Under the pieces are notes generated by a model. The model was given only the letters and a program-made list of their open reading frames with translations. It did no database searches and had not been told where the DNA came from. Source: Kofleriaceae bacterium (GTDB lineage Bacteria > Myxococcota_A > Polyangia > Haliangiales > Haliangiaceae). From it: a DNA stretch of 7,155 nucleotides. Of this stretch, positions 5,686 through 7,155 are shown one piece after another; positions within the stretch are counted from its first letter, which is position 1; every line of letters starts with the position of its first letter. The position numbers were made by a program, and so were the translations under genes. The stretch lies in the NCBI GenBank assembly GCA_016763395.1, contig JAESTW010000359.1, positions 1 to 7,155 of the forward strand. The letters run 5' to 3'.

Positions 5686-7155
5686 CTACTCTAGTCGAAG
5701 AGCCGCGTCGCTCGCCACGATGTACTCGCCGGGGTAGTTGACACTTCGGACCATAAAATAGATCCAACCGTCCGAACGGAAATGCGGAAAGAGTGCGTAT
5801 TCGCCGGCGTTCATTGTCGTGATTCGCGTGACTTCACCGGTCAAAGTATCGATTAGGTAGATGTTGGCTGCCCCATCGTTTTGGTAGGGAGAAAATCCTG
5901 GATCAGAAGAACTACTAAAGCCCAAATCAACCGCGTCATCGTTGCCGATGTAGTGATGCAATACCAGCCAGCGGTCATCGTAGGAGAAGGCTGGCTTGCC
6001 ACCGTTAAAGCAGTAGCGCGCAACCTCGGCAAGCTCAACATCGTAACCCTGAGGAGTTTCTGTGGCCGTCATCTGCCTCATGACAAAGCCCAATTGACTG
6101 CCACCCGATCCGCGAAGCCGACTCAGAAGCATCTTGGACGATGCCGACATAATCGTATCCCCTTCGTAGGGAGTACTCTTGGTAATCCGCGAACCCGCAA
6201 CATAGCCAGAGCCATCGTGCACAATTGGCGTCAGTCTGGCAGTTGATGTTGATGAGAAACTCGCACTGGGATCGGAGAAGGTTCGGCCCTGGCCATTGTC
6301 ACTGGTGAACTGTCCGGCCACTGCCCAATAGTCGCCACTGCTGACGTTCGCGCCAACGTGCTGATACAACGCGATGTTGTCAGTAAAGGTACACTCGGGC
6401 TCCGTATTGTACGTAACCGACTCAGCGGTCGACAAGAAACTCTGATTGCACATATACGCTCGGCCGGTCTGAAATATCATCCCCGAGTTGTCCGGGAAGA
6501 ACGATGGGTCATAAAACGCAGTGCCAGGGATTTGAAAGTCACGCGCCAAATCGACGATCATCGACGCGGCCCCAGTGTCATTAGTACCACCAGAGCGTGC
6601 GCCGTGTCCGACATACCGGCCATCCGCAGAGCTTCGTGTCCAGAAGTTAGAGCGATAGCCGCTTTCACGCAACACTCGTATCTGCTGATTGGGAACGTTG
6701 GCCGCCCAGCTCTCGCTAAAGGTATTGTCCGAGTAGCTCGGATAGGAAGAAAGGCAGTCAAACACGTCGCTTGAGTTTGGATCACAACCATGCATCAGAA
6801 TGCCATTTTGAGCATTCACAGCCCGCCAACCAGCCAATGCGGACTCAGCGACATGCGTTGCAACCGCGCCAGAAACACCAGGTGTACATTCAGTCGGTGC
6901 CGGATCGTCTGGCAGCTTCTCCTCAATCAGAGGCAAGCCGCGAGTAAACCAGCTGGCAATAATATCGAACTGCCCTTGGTCGTACGCCACATTGCCACCT
7001 TTGGGCATCGCGACGCGCTCTAAGAAATCTGTGTAGGGGGCGAGATAGTTTGCGCCGTACGCAATCTGGAACGTGTACTTAAACCACGCGAGGTGAGCGC
7101 CAGTTGAGAAGATCGCCGAACTCGACGCATCGAAAAAAGAATTAGGATTGCTGGA
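5686..7155 (-). CDS. Secreted beta-propeller-like protein, partial (N-terminus outside window)
   Basis: The frame is open from the right edge to the stop at 5686-5688 (489 visible residues); the ATG at 7008 is internal, because 49 in-frame codons without a stop precede it. Visible residues about 20-75 read like the end of a c-type cytochrome domain: YLAPYTDFLERVAMPKGGN followed by a helix ending IIASWFTRGLP, like the MP.GG...I..WI..GAP end of many haem c modules. The expected CxxCH would lie outside the window, so this is tentative. Later segments resemble TolB/PD40 propeller blades: SSADGRYVGHG, YDPSFFPDNSGMIFQ, PAFSYDDRWLVLHHYIG, NIYLIDTLTGEVTRIT and FPHFRSDGWIYFMV. The protein is rich in Ser, Asn and aromatics and has six Cys, in keeping with an extracytoplasmic, disulfide-bearing protein. 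Its function is not recognised. It is followed at 40 bases by the esterase gene, suggesting a common transcript. Confidence 0.75.
   Translation of the reverse strand, partial: SSNPNSFFDASSSAIFSTGAHLAWFKYTFQIAYGANYLAPYTDFLERVAMPKGGNVAYDQGQFDIIASWFTRGLPLIEEKLPDDPAPTECTPGVSGAVATHVAESALAGWRAVNAQNGILMHGCDPNSSDVFDCLSSYPSYSDNTFSESWAANVPNQQIRVLRESGYRSNFWTRSSADGRYVGHGARSGGTNDTGAASMIVDLARDFQIPGTAFYDPSFFPDNSGMIFQTGRAYMCNQSFLSTAESVTYNTEPECTFTDNIALYQHVGANVSSGDYWAVAGQFTSDNGQGRTFSDPSASFSSTSTARLTPIVHDGSGYVAGSRITKSTPYEGDTIMSASSKMLLSRLRGSGGSQLGFVMRQMTATETPQGYDVELAEVARYCFNGGKPAFSYDDRWLVLHHYIGNDDAVDLGFSSSSDPGFSPYQNDGAANIYLIDTLTGEVTRITTMNAGEYALFPHFRSDGWIYFMVRSVNYPGEYIVASDAALRLE

Noticed and set aside
7006..7008. 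Minus-strand ATG at 7008 as the start of the propeller protein
   Set aside because: The frame stays open for 49 further codons to the window edge, those residues fit the protein's style, and no signal peptide follows the 7008 Met.

Overview
The window looks like chromosomal DNA from a Gram-negative, envelope-rich bacterium. The protein styles (secreted beta-propeller protein, lipoprotein with a Lys/Ser/Thr-rich linker, a fused membrane-anchored hydrolase) and a GC content of roughly 50-55% judged by eye would suit Myxococcota or a relative. That assignment is an inference of low confidence. The closest HME-RND relatives I can recall by sequence style are the long (about 1200+ aa) CusA-type permeases common in Bacteroidota and deltaproteobacterial lineages.

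Left half (1-4379, plus strand): the 3' part of a copper/silver efflux locus. It begins inside a large CusA/CzcA-type heavy-metal RND permease whose first codons lie left of the window. Reading in one frame from base 2 to 3730 gives a complete collinear permease, except for one in-frame TAA at 3170-3172, in the middle of transmembrane helix 8. The two halves therefore appear as two open frames (2-3172 and 3182-3730). The three methionines that bind Cu(I)/Ag(I) in E. coli CusA are all conserved. A lipoprotein with a DUF3347-like, Cys/Met/His-bearing C-terminal domain follows 31 bases downstream with a good ribosome binding site, and probably works as a periplasmic metal-binding partner of the pump. 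CusB/CusC-type partners and any regulator must lie outside the window.

Right half (4458-7155, minus strand): two genes reading toward the efflux genes and converging on them across a 78-base gap. The first to be transcribed, entering from the right edge, is a secreted protein with beta-propeller-like repeats and possibly the tail of a c-type haem domain. Forty bases later comes a membrane-anchored serine esterase with an unusual architecture: an N-terminal domain resembling the C-terminal domain of ribosomal protein L7/L12, a linker with a hexapeptide repeat, one membrane helix, and an external phospholipase/carboxylesterase-family hydrolase with an intact Ser-Asp-His triad.

I see no RNA gene, insertion sequence, CRISPR array or origin. 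The most notable points are the lone nonsense codon in the otherwise intact pump gene and the L12-like/esterase fusion.
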